Shown here: one piece after another, positions 33,501 through 46,230 of the stretch
Layout: every line of letters begins with the position of its first letter
Numbering within the stretch: position 1 is the stretch's first letter
Source: Anomaloglossus baeobatrachus
Taxonomy: Eukaryota; Chordata; Amphibia; Anura; Aromobatidae
Length of the DNA stretch: 64,000 bases
Direction: 5' to 3'
Assembly (NCBI RefSeq): GCF_048569485.1
Contig: NC_134354.1
Location: 455,158,307-455,222,306, forward strand
The notes under the pieces: model-generated
Told to the model about the DNA's origin: nothing
Seen by the model: only the letters and a program-made list of their open reading frames with translations
Databases searched by the model: none
Program-made: the position numbers and the translations under genes

Positions 33501-34090
33501 ATGTTCTGCACATGGCACTGTGATAGTCTGTCCCTTCTGGTGGGCAGGACGGTAGGGAAATGATGTGGCATAGGTATGGTGCTGGGAAGCTTCTCAGGGG
33601 TCTACACTGTTTACATCTGGAGGGAGATCAGATCTATCTTAGTCCAACTCTTGTGCCCATCAGCAAGTCGTGCTTTCTTTTCCTTGAACCATACATTGCA
33701 GATATTGTAACTTCGGACCCCTCCATCTACAATGTCCATTTATTCCGCTGGTGTCCTTGTGCTCCCTCAGAGACTAAAGGCCTGGGTCCTATATCTGCAT
33801 CCGTATCATTCACACATGATCAACCCTATTTAAGACTTTAATTTCCACTCTTTTTTTGTGTCCGTCATATTGTTGGACACGCGCTTTTTATATGACACCG
33901 TTTTCGACGGTTGAACGTGAATAGTTTTGCTCACCTTAACGAGCTCACACACAAGCAACAAGAGTTTTTGGACACCTCGTTAAGTCACTCAACACATTCA
34001 CATTACACAATTATTGTGAACGACGGCCGTTACCTTAAGAATTTGATTATTGTCCATAGTAAATGGGCCATAAAGGGGACATCAGGACTA
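33501..34090. other. Unrecognised sequence
   Basis: Falls from CpG-rich to ordinary AT-rich composition. No exon, repeat or RNA recognised. Confidence 0.45.
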
Positions 34091-34099
34091 TTTAACTGT

Positions 34100-34878
34100 A
34101 ACATGGCGTAAGAACTAATAAGCATGTAGAGTGGGCATAGAACACTGCTGCCAGCGGTTCAACCACTTCCACTGGTGTCACATAGACAGAGTGGTGGCTT
34201 CTTTTGCTCAGGTCTGTTCCTGGGATGTGACTGCCGATGTCATGCTGATTTGTAGCTGACTCCATGCTGCCTAAATACAAGGAACTGGCTGTTAATCAGC
34301 ATCATACCAGTGATGCCCCGTCAACAGAGCAACCGGATGAGCATGAGCTTCTCTGCTGACATGGAGCAGCTCAATTGTTTGTAGGAACAGTTGGAGACCA
34401 CTCTAGGCTGTGTGCGTATTGCATGCATTTACGCTGCGTCTAGCACTGCAGGGGTAAACGCATGCGTTCTGCGTCCCCAGCAGAGTCTATGTAACTCTTG
34501 CAAAATCCATGCGCACGTTGCGTTTTAGAATGCAGCGATTTGCATGCTGAAATTTGTGGCCGAATCGCTGCGATCGAAAAAGCAACATGTCACTTCTTTT
34601 GTGCATTTTGGATGCTTTTCCCTTTGTCTATGGCAGAGCAAGCATCCAGAACACATCCAATCTGCATCCATCCGCATTCTAAATACTTTCGAAACACAAC
34701 TTTTCCGCTGCATTTTGAAACACACATGCAGTGACCAAACGCTGCGGAATATTGTCACGACAGAACGCAGACGTGCGCAAATTCTTAGCCGGCGCTGGGT
34801 AGAACAGGTAGTTATACTTACCTGCCTGTTAGTTTTTAGGCCCTTGGTAAACAAAAAATAGTCCTGGATAACTCCCTT
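34100..34878. mobile_element. T2-type element, reverse copy of the 26264 family
   Basis: Shares GATGTCATGCTGATT, AGCAGCTC blocks and, at its right end, TACTTACCTGCCTGTTAG and AGTCCTGGATAACTCCCTTA with the complement of 26264-27412. The left end is not clear. It carries a MITE of another family (34405-34790) at a different point from its relative. Confidence 0.6.
34405..34790. mobile_element. MITE with GGCTGTGTGCG ends
   Basis: TAGGCTGTGTGCGTATTGCA at left and GACGTGCGCAAATTCTTAGCC-like sequence at right, inverted. The interior (AAAGCAACATGTCACTTCTT, GCATGCGTTCTGCGTCCCCA) matches 20800 and 61552. Confidence 0.7.
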
Positions 34879-34879
34879 A

Positions 34880-35590
34880 GACAATCTTAATATGCGTCAG
34901 ATTTCTCAGAGGCCCCCTTGTCAAACCCAGACACAAAGTGTTTTAAACCCATATTATATGATAGCCTTTTTGGGCATATTCCACCAAAATTTTGGCCCAT
35001 TTAGCTTGATAATTCCCCCCAATAGTGTGCCATATGCAGTCCTGACATAAGACGGTATACAGCAAATTGCAATTTTCCGTTTCTATTGGTAGCTATGTAA
35101 TTTGTTACTATGTGATTAAAAAAACCCCAAAAACTTTGCTATAATTTGACCTGCAATATCTTTTGGTTTTATGGGCCAACGTAAGTCATGGATGTGCATG
35201 ACAAAGCCTAGGACCTCTGTTTCCATATATGTAGATACCATGACATCTTATATACTTACATGAGTTTTCTTTAACATATTAATCCATGTACTATTAGTTT
35301 TACAAAATATGAATGATGATTCTTATATTCATATTGATCTGGTTGACATTTCCGTGTGTAGATAGAACTATAAATCCATATTATCACCCAGCATGTTCTT
35401 TAAAATCAATGCTGTTCCTATGGCAGGTTGTTGGACGTGCCATCATTGCACAATGCAGTATTACTCCAGATGTGCAGCACTAATTAATGACTATTAAAGG
35501 GGTTATCTGGCAGTTGTGGAAAAAATGCTGCAAAGTAAGAATTCTGTTAGAAATAGAAGGGTTAATAGTTTATTTTTTTATAGTTTTCAA
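34880..35590. other. Unrecognised sequence with a short T2-like end
   Basis: ATTAAAGGGGTTATCTGGCA at about 35495 resembles the end of a T2 element but no partner is found. The rest shows nothing recognisable. Confidence 0.4.
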
Positions 35591-35599
35591 ATTACATTT

Positions 35600-36300
35600 T
35601 GAAAGAACAAAAGAGAAACATCTTGGAGAACTAACCACAGATCTTCTGAGGATGTAGCATAGTGTAAATCCTTCTGTCTAGGGCGTAGAAAAGCAGCCGG
35701 TGCTCTGAATGGATGAGTCAAAATATAATTTAATAATTTATATATATAACTTAATATTGGGCTATAACAAAAGGCAGTTTGTCCACTGGAGGGTGCTATA
35801 TGTAAGTGTCTAAAGGCAAGAGTGAAGCATGATGGAGGTTTGTTGGAAGTTTGGGGATGCATTTCAGCAAAACTGTTGGGGATATGGTCAGAAGTAATGG
35901 TATCTTCAATGTAGAGAAATACAGGCAGATACTTGGCCATCTTGTAATTCCATCAGAGAGGTGATTGATTTGCTCTTAATTTATTCTGCAGCAGAAGAAC
36001 TACACCAAACATACAGCCAATGTCATTAAGCGCTATCTTTAGAGTAAAGAAGAACAGAGCGCCCTAAAAGTAATGATATATCTGCCACAGAGCCCCGATC
36101 TCGACATAATCAAGTCTGTCTGGGATTACATGAAGAGACTGAAGAATTTGCTCAAGCTTCTATTCACAGATCTGTGGTTAGTTCTCCTAGATGTTTGGAA
36201 AAACCTAATGGCCAAGTTCCTTCTAAAACTGTGCAAGTGTACCTAGAGGAACTGATGCTGTCTGAAAGGCAAAGGGTGATCACACCAAATATTGATTTAG
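35600..36300 (+). pseudogene. Ancient Tc1 transposase relic, partly inverted
   Basis: Plus-strand pieces read SAKTVGDMV, then YTKHTANVIKRYL, LPQSPDLDIIKSVWDYMKRLKN and LWLVLLDVWKNL, matching the second half of a Tc1 transposase from the second catalytic aspartate region onward. At 35610-35690 the minus strand reads SSEDLWLVLQDV, a piece of the same protein region in the opposite orientation. The gene has many changes and no open frame. No terminal repeats remain. Confidence 0.75.
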
Positions 36301-37975
36301 ATTTCTCTATTGGTGAATTACTTTTTGCTTATTGTTAGACACATACCAAAACCTTTGCACAGTAGTCTTTGAAATTAATGTATTAAATGGCATGTTGCAT
36401 TTTTACTTTCATAGGAAATTAGAAAAGTTAGACATTTTAATCACATAAATAAAATGTTATATTCATCTAAGCCTACCATTTACTATTTTATTGTGGTAAA
36501 TTTATTTTTACTAGTTATTAGACATGAGCTGTTTATGAAGAGACGGACTGTGAAAAATAGGAGTCAGAAGTTTTACTTTTAAGTCCACAAAATTTGAGGA
36601 ATGTTACAAAAAAGTCACATTTATTCTTGAAATGAAATTATCAGATTTAAAGGACTATTTCTATCGAAGTCTTCTGTAATATCCACAGGATAGGCCAATA
36701 CCATCCAATCTTTGGGACCAGCACTTATCTGGGGAGCGAGACTCGGTTGCCACTGCTTTAAAGAAAAGGTGGTCGGGCATCCTCGGCCACCTCTATTCAC
36801 AGAGGCACAAAACGGAGCCCCACTTTAAGGACATGCTATAATATGTGAGATGCCAATATGCCTTTACTAAATGTGGAATTCCTATCGTTGTGATTTGGTG
36901 TTCTTAGGCACATCTTGCAGATTCCTTTCTGTAGCTGATTTTACCCCAAATTATAGCCTAAAATGTTCTCCCACAATACTATGCAAGTGAATAGGATTAT
37001 TCTTGAGATGCTACATGAAATCTGGATAGTTTTATGCTGTTTGTTTTGTTACTAATGTGTCTGTATGTACCTTTGCTTTTTCTGGACCTTGGACTTTGCT
37101 CACTAATAAGAGATTACTGATCTTACTCACCTTCCCTAAGCTGCACGTACAAGAAAGGTAGGGACATTTGCTGTTTGGTGTATGGAAACTCTACTTGGAT
37201 GTTAACCTGTTGTGATCATCTGTCTCATAAGAGGCTATGAGTAAATCACAAATGAAGAGATCTAAACAGCAAATCCTCCTTTGTGATGTCTCTGATCTAT
37301 TACACAAGTTGTAGAAACCCGTAGTAAAATAAGATCATAAACGCCAGTTACTTTAGGGATGAGCAGCTTCCACCTTCTTGGAAGAGTTGAAGGAATGAAG
37401 CATAGTCTTTGGAAATGTTTGAATATTTCTTTGATGAGATAATACGAGCCAGACTGAGTGCATTTAAAAGGTTACCCTCCCCCACACAGAGAGAGAGAGT
37501 GCATAGCATGCAAGTTAACTCAATGCTTTCTAAGAGCTTTTGTCGCGCTCTATCAAGGAAGACTTCAGTCCTTGTAATAAAGAACTTCACAAACTACCAT
37601 CAATATAGATCTTCCTTGGACAGCCACTTCTCCACTAGACACTCAGATCCGATACTCGGGATTTCCAGGGCCCCATTGACCACTTATATATCACAAAAGT
37701 AGTTGGTCAGTGACTCCTTTTAAAATATTATATCTCAGTAAAATTAGCATCTAATGTTGAATTGCTAAAGTGGGGAAAATCCTTTTTAAAAATATCTGTT
37801 CTAAGGGTTTCACAACTGTGGTTTTACCATTACATGACTGTAAAAGTCCGGATCCGTGCGGCTACAGACTGAGAATACCAGCCCCCAGCCGGCCTTATTA
37901 TTTATTGCTGGGATGAAAATTGGGGGGGGGGGGGCGCACGTTGTGTTGGTTTTTTTTTTTTTTAACCTCATAACG
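36301..37975. other. Mostly unrecognised sequence
   Basis: A TTAA-bounded piece (36647-36828, starting AAAGGACTATTTCTATC) may be a short T2-like fragment. The remainder to the poly-G/poly-T stretch at 37920-37970 has no recognised feature. Confidence 0.4.
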
Positions 37976-38226
37976 ACGGCCGTACGACTTAAAGCGGCGG
38001 CAAAACAGGGTACTTATTCTGTTCCGCCGCTTTTAAAGCGGCGGCCCGAAAAAACCCTGTAGCGCCCCCCAGCGACCGAAAATCTCGGGGGTTTCAGCTA
38101 CCGGGGGTAGCTGAGACCCCCCCGATTATGAATCGGGGTGTTTTTTTTGGACCCCGATCATGTGATCGGCGGTATACACTGTATACCAACGAACACATGA
38201 AAAAAAAATAAATGGCCGGTAAAACT

Positions 38227-38276
38227 GATTTCTTTTTCATCTGACATGATCAAACATGTCAGATGAGAAAGAAATC
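38227..38276. repeat. Hairpin 1, 22-bp stem
   Basis: GATTTCTTTTTCATCTGACA... pairs with ...GTCAGATGAGAAAGAAATC around an ATCAAA loop, with one mismatch. Confidence 0.9.
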
Positions 38277-38402
38277 TAACCCCCTAGTGCCCCCAAAGCC
38301 CCCGGTACCGGAGAGTCCCCCCACCCCCACCCCTACCCCCACCGGACATCCAAAATGGCGCCGAAGCGCACAGAAAACTGCCGCCGGCGCCGGCTCTGCA
38401 GT

Positions 38403-38452
38403 CATTTCCCTCCGATCTGAAATGATCAAACATTTCAGATCGGAGGGAAATG
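38403..38452. repeat. Hairpin 2, 22-bp perfect stem
   Basis: CATTTCCCTCCGATCTGAAA... pairs perfectly with its complement around the same ATCAAA loop as hairpin 1. Confidence 0.92.
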
Positions 38453-38593
38453 TCCTCCCCCTGACCCCTCCTCCGGTCCACCGGAGCCCTCTGGTCACCG
38501 GAGCCCCCTCCGGTTCTCCAGAGCCACCACCCCCTCCCCCCTCCGGAGCGTGGAAGATGGCGGCGCACAGCGCGCGGCCGCCTTCATTCTGCT

Positions 38594-38631
38594 CTTTCTG
38601 CCGCATGTGACACGTCACATGCGGCAGAAAG
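38594..38631. repeat. Hairpin 3, 17-bp perfect stem
   Basis: CTTTCTGCCGCATGTGA pairs with TCACATGCGGCAGAAAG around a four-base loop. It lies in CpG-rich sequence with AAGATGGCGGCG (38552, YY1-like) just upstream and GGCGCATGCGCAG (38748, NRF1-like) downstream. Confidence 0.9.
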
Positions 38632-39019
38632 GTGTCCCCAGGTCCCACTAGGTCACCCCCCCGTCACCCCCCCCAGCCCCCGGTTATACGTTACCTGGCT
38701 GCTGGTGCTCCGGGCCCGCGATCGCCGCCTCCTTCTTCAAAGCTGGCGGCGCATGCGCAGACAGCGGCTGTCAGCTGGATCCCTGCAAGCAGGGATCCTG
38801 CTGACGTCGCAACTGCACAAGCTACTCCACTGTGGACCGGGGGAGGGTGAGTGCGGTAATCTGCAGTCACACTCCTCACATGGAGAGACTGCTGTTCCAG
38901 AAAATGGGGGGTACGTTCTGTGAGCGTGCCCCTCATATTCTGGAATGAGGTTACTGCAGGTCACTCTGCCCTAGGTTGGACCGGGGCAGTGTGAGTGCAG
39001 TATTCTCAGATTACTGCAC

Positions 39020-39790
39020 CCACACTGCTCATGGAGAGCTTGCTCTTCCAGAAAATGGGGGATACGTTCCCTGAACGTGCCCCCCATATTCTAGAAGATC
39101 CAGAGTCGGCGTGGGACCTCCAAAATGGATTACAGCGACCGGAATTTCTTTATTTTCAATAAATTGGTAAAAGAGGAATGTTTCGGGGAGTGTTTTTTCA
39201 AATAAATTTTTTTTTTTGTCTTTTTTTTCTATTACTGACTGGGTTAGTGATGTCGGGTATCTGTTCAGATGCCGTGACATCACTAACCCCAGGGCTTGAT
39301 GCCAGGTGACATTACAGCTGGTATCAACCCCATATATTACCCCGTCTGCCACCGCACCAGGGCGCGGGATGAGCTGGGGCGAAGCGCCAGGATTGGCGCA
39401 TCTAATGGATGCGCCACTTCTGGGGCGGCTGCGGCCTGCTATTTTTAGGCTGGGAAGAGTCCAATAACCATGGCTCTTCCCACCCTGAGAATACCAGACC
39501 CCAGCTGTCCGCTTCACCTTGGCTGGTGATCTAATTTGGGGGGGACCCCACGTTTTTTTTTTTTTTTAAAAAAAAACGCCTGGGGAGCCCTCCAAATTGA
39601 TCACCAGACAAGGTGAAGCTGTCAGCTGTGGTTTGCAGCTACAGCTGTCTGCTTTACCCTAGCTGGCTATCAAAAATAGGGGGGACCCCACGTCGTTTAT
39701 TTTAATTATTAATTTTTTGGGGGGCTAAATACAAGGCTAGGCACCCTTTAGTGCCACATGAAAGGCACTAAAGGGCGCCAGCTTAGAATA
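39020..39790 (-). repeat. Module A, reverse orientation
   Basis: Reads in reverse relative to 3990-4770: AAAATGGGGGATACGTTCC, TTTTTTCAAATAAA, GACATCACTAACCCCAGGGC, TTGGCGCATCTAATGGATGC and TGGTGATCTAATTTGGGGGG. It ends with GGCACCCTTTAGTGCCACAT, itself a dyad. Confidence 0.8.
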
Positions 39791-39850
39791 TGCAGGGGGT
39801 GGGACGTTATATATGTTTGACATCTATCCATTCATCCATTGTAGCATTTT

Positions 39851-40209
39851 AGGCTGTGTGCCCACAATCAGGGTTTGCAGCGTTTTGGGCGCAGAGTGTT
39901 TTCCCTGCGTCCATAGCGCTGCGTTGTGCAGTAGAAGCACAGTGGAAGGATTTTTAGAAATCTCATGCCCAATGTGCTTCTTTTCTCCGCAGCATAAACC
40001 GACCTGTGGCGCAGCTTCCCGAGCCTCAGCATGTCAATTTATGCTGCGGAGATGAGTGTTCTCTGCAGGTAGCATAGAGCTCCACAGCAGCCTGAACCCA
40101 AATCGTGGGCATGGGCAGCTGCGTTCTCCCGTGGACAACACTCACATCTCTGCAGGAAGGCTGACACTGTGTACTAGACGCCGTGTCGCTGGATCATGGC
40201 CACATAGCC
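39851..40209. mobile_element. MITE with GGCTGTGTGCC ends
   Basis: TTTTAGGCTGTGTGCCCACA at left faces TGGCCACATAGCCTAAAAG at right. The interior has CGCAGCATAAACCGACCTGT and a paired block around GTCAATTTATGCTGCGGAGA. Confidence 0.7.
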
Positions 40210-40239
40210 TAAAAGTGAGACATTTGTTGCTACAGCAAC

Positions 40240-42000
40240 ATTTTTGTGAAGTACCTGTGGATTCAAAATGCTTACTATACTCCTGAATAAAATCCAGTTT
40301 CCAAAATGGAGTCACTTGTGGGGGGTTTCTGCTGTATAGGTACCCAAGGGGCCCTGCAAATGTGACATGGTGCCCGCAATTTATTTCAACTTTTCCAGAA
40401 TTCAAATGGTGCTCCCTCCATTCCAAGCCCTCCCATTTATCCAAACAGAGGTTTTTGGCCACATGTGGGGTATCCCTGTGCTCATAAGACATTGGATAAC
40501 AACCTGTGGGGTCCACGGTTTGTTGTTGTCTCTTGAAAAAGTGAGAAATTTGATGCTAAAGCAACAGTTTTGTGAAAAAAATGAAAATTTTCAATATGGC
40601 AACCTAAGCTTATCAAATTCTGTGAAGTACTCGTGGATTCAAACTGCTCACTATACACCTAGATAAAAGCCTTGAGGTGTCTTGTTTCCAGAATGAAGTC
40701 ACTTGTGGGGGACCGCCACTGTTTAGGCACCTCAGGGGCTCTCCAAATGCAACCTGGCGTCCGCTATTGATTCCAGCCAATTTTGCAGTCAAATGGCACT
40801 CCTTCCCTTCCGAGCCGTGCCATGCGCCCAAACAGTTGATTTCCACCACATATAAGGTATCGCCAAACTCAGGAGAAATTGCACAATAAATGTTATGCTG
40901 AATTTTTTCCTTTTACTCTTGTAAAAAAAAAAGCTACCTGGTTGAAATAACAATTTTGTGGTAAAATTTTATTTTTTTTTTTTCATGGCTCAACGTTATA
41001 AAATTCTGTGAAGCACCTGAGGGTTCAGGGTACTCACCAAACATCTAGATAAATTCCTTGAGGGGCCTAGTTTCCAAAATGGGGTCACTTGTGCGGGGTT
41101 TCTGCTGTTTAGGTACCTTAGGGGACCTCCAAATGCGATATGGTGCCCGCAATCTTTTTCAGGCAAATTTCCTTTCTAAAATTCAAATATTGCTCCTTTC
41201 GTTCCAAGCCCTCCCATTTGTCCAAACAAAGGTTTCAGACCACATGTGAGGTATCACCGCGCTCATAAAAAAGTGGTTAACAAACCTTGAGGTCAAATTT
41301 TTGGAATTACCTCTTGAAAAAGTGAGAAAATTGATGCTAAAGCAACATTTTTGAGAAAATTATTAAAATTTTCAATATGACAACGTAACGTTAACAAAAT
41401 CTGTGAAGTACCTGTGGATCTAAAATGCTCACTATACCCCTAGATAGAAGCCTTGAGGGGTCTAGTTTCCAAAATGGTGTCACTTGTGAGGGATTTCTTC
41501 TGTTTAGGTACCTTAGCGGACCTGTAAATGCAACATGGTGCCCGCAATCTATTTCAGCCAAATTTGCTTTCCAAAATTCAAATATTGCTCCTTCTGTTCC
41601 GAGCCCTCCCATTTGTCCAAACAGAGGTTTCTGACCACATGTGGGGTATCGGCGCGCTCATAAGAAAGTGGGGAACAAGTTTTGGGGTCCATTTTGTTGT
41701 GTTATTTCTTCTAAAAGTGAATAAATTTGGGTTAGAGCAACATTTTTAGGTAAAATTTAATTTTTGCTTTTTTTCATTCCACATTGCTTTTGTTCATGTG
41801 AAGCACCTGAAGGGTTAATAAACTTCTTGAATGTGGTTTTGAGTACTTTGGGGGGTGCAGTTTTTAGAATGGTGTCACTTTTGGGTATTTTCTGTCATCT
41901 AGGCCTATTGAAGTCACTTCAAATGTGATGTGGTCCCTAAAAAACTGGTTTTGTAAATTTTGATGTAAAAATGAGAAATCGCTGATTAAATTTGAACCCC
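40240..42000. repeat. Five tandem units of about 390 bp
   Basis: The landmark TTTCCAAAATGGNGTCACTT recurs at about 40298, 40684, 41069, 41464 and 41859 (spacings 386-395). Each is followed by GGTTTCTGCTGTTTAGGTAC, an AACATGGTGCCCGC block and CCTCCCATTTGTCCAAACAG. The last unit is diverged. Frames in both strands are short and alike between units only because the DNA is repeated. Confidence 0.9.
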
Positions 42001-42376
42001 TCTAACTTCCTAACAAAAAAAAAATTTGTTTCCAAAATTGTGCTGATGTAAAGTAGACATGTCGGAAATGTTATTTATTAACTATTTTGTGTCACAGAAA
42101 TCTCTGGTTTAACGGTATAAAAATTCAAAAGTTGAAAATTGCTAAATTTTCAAAATTTTTGCCAATATTCAATTTTTTTCATAAATAAACACAAAAAATA
42201 TTGTCCTAAATTTGGTACTAACATGAAGTCCAATATGTGACGAAAAAACAATCTCAGAATCACCGGGATCCGTTGAAGCGTTCCAGAGTTATAACCTCAT
42301 GAAGTGACACTGGTCAGAATTGCAAAATTTGGTCTGGTCATTAAGGTGAAAATTAGCTCCGTCACTAAAGGGTTAA

Positions 42377-44213
42377 GCAACAAATTAAGCTCATTGTGCA
42401 GCTCATTCATTCTCTGGAGCTCTCATCTGAATATCACAGTGAGCGGCCATAGAGCATGACCACTGTGTAACTGTGCTATCCTGGAGAATTATACTGCCAG
42501 GTCAATTTTATCTTGAAAGAGAGATGTCATGTTTTATCTTCCAGACCTGACCATGAGTACAGTGGTTAGGAGTTGTTGTACATGTGGTATGGATATGTCA
42601 CACTTTGGTTATCTGAAGGAGAACTTGGCCTGACCTCTTTGTAAGGTTACATATGTCCCATTGTACCATTCGTTTTGTATATGCGAACATATTTCAGTGT
42701 ATTTTAGGTTTATTAAAACAGACTGTGAACATGTTTGCGTTCCCATGCCTTTTATCCTGCTTTACCGGCTAGTTTTACATGTTGAATGGATCATTTGATA
42801 GATGACATGTCTGGAATGTATAATGATATTTAGGTTATGTGTTTAATATTGTCAGCTTGGTTAAAATAAACATTGATGCTGAATTAACTAAAACCAGAGA
42901 CTGGGTCTTATAGGTTAACTCAGGAACAGTAGGTTTAAGGCTAAGTGCAGACTACTATCACGGTTGTTATGGAGAAAGCTGGGACCTCCAACTATCCCTA
43001 TTCCCAGAGTTACCTCTGACAGTGAGGATGTCTGAGCCGCCTTCCTGGCCCTACTCCTGACCAGCCCTGATCTTACAACCCTCCCACCCACCCCAGGGGA
43101 GGGCCGGGGCAGGAGTGTGATTAAACCCTCTGAGATAGACAAACGGGAAACCACAACTATATCTCACAGCACACTCACCACTCACACAGTTATAAGACAA
43201 TAAGAGATCAGGAGGAAAATAAAAGCAAGGAGGAAACTACAATACGACGGTTGGACTGCACAACAACTCGAAACACCACACAATACAATCACCAGGAGGA
43301 CTGGGACACAACAGCACACAGACCAACACAGCAATAAGCTATAGTCGATATGGGTGAACAGATTCCATCACCTTAAATAGGTAGGGAGGAAATGTGATAG
43401 GTTTCCAATAACGTGATCCCATAGGTAACCAGTAGCCTAGCAGAGGTTAATTCTTGCTAGCCTGACCATGAGTCAGCACACCACTGGTTGACACCTGTGC
43501 TTGCCTGTGTAGCGCAGAAACCCCGAGAATCTGTAGTGTCAACAGCATCTGATGCCACCATGACAAAACTCCGTGTGACAACTACGCTCTATACAGGGAA
43601 GCATTATCTTCTGGGCGTCCATATTCAGCTAACTAAACATTACACAGATGCATACCAGCCACACAGAGGCCAGAGGAACACCTTTGGTGAGTGGAGGCCT
43701 ATAGTAAGGTGAAAGCATGTAGCGGTAATAGCTCCCAATATATATTCAGACACAATGGGCACTCATAGTAACTGGTTAGTGCCCTTTTTGACATAACAAA
43801 TACAGTGTTTCTGTAATTCTAGATCACAGTTGCAAGCTCTTGATAGCACTGTTTATGGCGGAACTCCTTGACAGCACGCGCTGTAGTAAAGCCATTGTAC
43901 ATTACCACACCGGCACGTGCTGTTTTGGCGAGAATACAGTGTGGTTTTCATTGATGGTTTCAGCTGCTGTTGGGTCGTTAACAATATGCCAATCATTGCA
44001 GAAACTTTGGCAAAACCCCAGTGTACGAGCATCTGTAACATTGGGTTCCAGCACTGTGACTGAGGACACAGTAAATTGTGCAGTTCTGACATGACGGGCC
44101 TCTTTACTAATGTAGAGAAAATTAGCCCGTCATCAATTCTCCTCGGACAAGGATTATAGCATTACACAGTCAATTTAGAAGTGAAATAAAATCAGAAATA
44201 TGTGGCTTGTCTA
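42377..44213. other. Unrecognised sequence
   Basis: A GC-richer part at 42950-43570 (GGAGAAAGCTGGGACCTCCA, CCCCAGGGGAGGGCCGGGGC) might be an old repeat, possibly LTR-like, but no termini were found. The rest is featureless. Confidence 0.4.
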
Positions 44214-44216
44214 TAA

Positions 44217-44726
44217 GGCTACTTTCACACATCAGTTTTTTTCCATCAGGCACAATCCGGAAAAAAACGGGTAAAACGGATCCGGTACCGTATCCGTTTT
44301 ATCCCCATAGATTTGCATTGTTACCGGATTGTGCCTGATGGCTTTGCGTTGCATCCGTTTTTTTCCGGATGTGCCAAAATTAATTAAAGCGGCGGCCGGA
44401 GGCAACGTATCTTGTAACGTTTTTTTGTCCGGCAAAAAAACCGCATTGCGCCGGATCCGGCGCGATACAGCGTGTTTTACAATGGAAGTCTATGGACGCC
44501 GGATCCGGGGTAATGCGGCAAAAACCGGATGCGGCTGCCGGATCCGTTTTTGTAAACTGAGCATGCTCCAATGTTTTTAAAAAATGGATCCAGCAAAAAA
44601 AAACGGACAAAAACTGATGCAAAACGGATCCGGTGGATAAGGTTTTTACATTTTTTGCCGGATCCGTTGGATCAGGAAAAAAAAGGATTGTGCCTGAATG
44701 CAGAAAACTAATGTGTGAAAGTAGCC
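44217..44726. mobile_element. PIF/Harbinger MITE, GGCTACTTTCACACATCAG ends
   Basis: GGCTACTTTCACACATCAG and its complement (ATGTGTGAAAGTAGCC) with TAA on both sides (44214-44216, 44727-44729). The interior is rich in GGATCCGG and AAAAACGG dyads and has no gene. Confidence 0.92.
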
Positions 44727-44729
44727 TAA

Positions 44730-46070
44730 CCTAGATGTAGTACAGCCTGTAGTTTTTTATTCTTCTATATTGATATACTTTTTTGCCTATGTGGAACTTT
44801 TGAATATGCTTAGCATGTACACCTGGAGCTTTACAGGGCATAAATGCTAAGCGGACATCACAGGTGTGACCTGCACATAGCCTGAAGTATGCAGTGTCAA
44901 AGATTGTAGCCATTTACAGAGCAGTCCAAACATTTTGGCTTGAGGGTTCAACAGTTTTGATGAATGCATGGGATAATGTCTCATGTACTGGAACTAAGCA
45001 TGGGATCATTTTTCACCCCCTTTAATTTGACTTTTCAAAGGCGCTTGATACAATACCATATCACATGTTTTCTACAAATAACTGACATTCGTGGGTGTAG
45101 GCGAAAAATGTGTAAATGGATTTAGAAATAGCTCACTGATAGATAACAGAGTTTGGTTATTAATGGAACACATTATAATTGGGTTACAACTCGGTGGGTA
45201 TCACAGTGGTCAGTAGTGGGGCATCACAGGTGTCAGTATTGAGCGCTCTTCATATTGAAGGGGTTTTCTGGCTTAAACCTAAATCAACCTAATGCTTCAT
45301 TTGTTTGAAAATAAAATTATCATTACTCAATGCTGCTCCAACCCAGCTTCTCTACTACTCCACACTGGTGTCTGTTGACATGGCTTTGGTAACGTCATGC
45401 CTACATCACGTGACAGCTGCAGCCAAACACTTGGCTGATACGTTGAAGACTCCTTTTTATGGCCACTGCAGGTGTGTCAACAAAGACAGGTTGGTAGCAA
45501 TACCAAAACAGGTTACCACACTTGGGCTTGTATTCGGTGTGCTAAAATAGTAGAGGTGGGGATGATCTAATTATAGTGTCAAAATACATAATGTCAGGTT
45601 AATTGAAGAAGCGGATATGCTGCACTGCTGTCAAATCTGTAAATTAAGGTATCCAAAGAAATAATATTTTGTGGTTCTGATGAAAAAATCTGATTGATTT
45701 TGAAACATTTTGAAATTAAACTAATTTTATTCCTGTTAATCACCTATATTAACGATACGTACTCACCAGCAGTGCAGCATGGTTGCTTCTCCATTGAACC
45801 TGATTTTTACACTCGATCCTCTAACCCAGTGGTTCCCAACCTTTCTGACCTTGACAGTCACATTCATCTCTGAGAGGGGGGCTACAAGCCACCTTCAGCT
45901 CTGAGAAGGGGGTCATGACCACATTAAGCTCCCGCCTTTCACAGTAGAGACACCCAGAGTCCCCATTACCAGTACAATCACAGCCAAAGCTTTTCCACAG
46001 AAATCACCGCAGTATACCAAGATCCAGTGGTTCCTACCTCCATTCAGATCTGCTCTTCTGTATGGGGCTA
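44730..46070. other. Unrecognised, with a possible hAT end
   Basis: CAGTGGTTCCCAACCTTTCT at about 45831 is typical of a hAT-type terminal repeat, but no matching end with an 8-bp duplication was found. The rest has no recognised feature. Confidence 0.4.
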
Positions 46071-46230
46071 CTCACAAATAGAGATGAGCCACCACTCTAG
46101 TGTTCGAGTTCGGTTCTTTGAACTTGAGGTGTGTTCGTCGAACACCTTCGAACACCATTGAAAACAATGGCAGGCAAACACATACAAACATGCACAAACA
46201 CGAATGCACACACACACATATTATGCTCCC

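Larger units (their letters stand above)
37976..42372. mobile_element. 4.4-kb TTAA-flanked element with nested repeats
   Basis: TTAA at 37972-37975 and 42373-42376. The ends are CCTCATAACGACGGCCGTAC and, at right, CTCCGTCACTAAAGGG, of the CCCCTT/AAGGGG type seen at 15927 and 46871. It contains three perfect or near-perfect hairpins, a reversed module A, a GGCTGTGTG MITE and five tandem units of about 390 bp. No transposase frame is present. Confidence 0.7.

Noticed and set aside
42950-43570. GC-richer block as a solo LTR
   Set aside because: No TG...CA ends with a matching duplication could be found.
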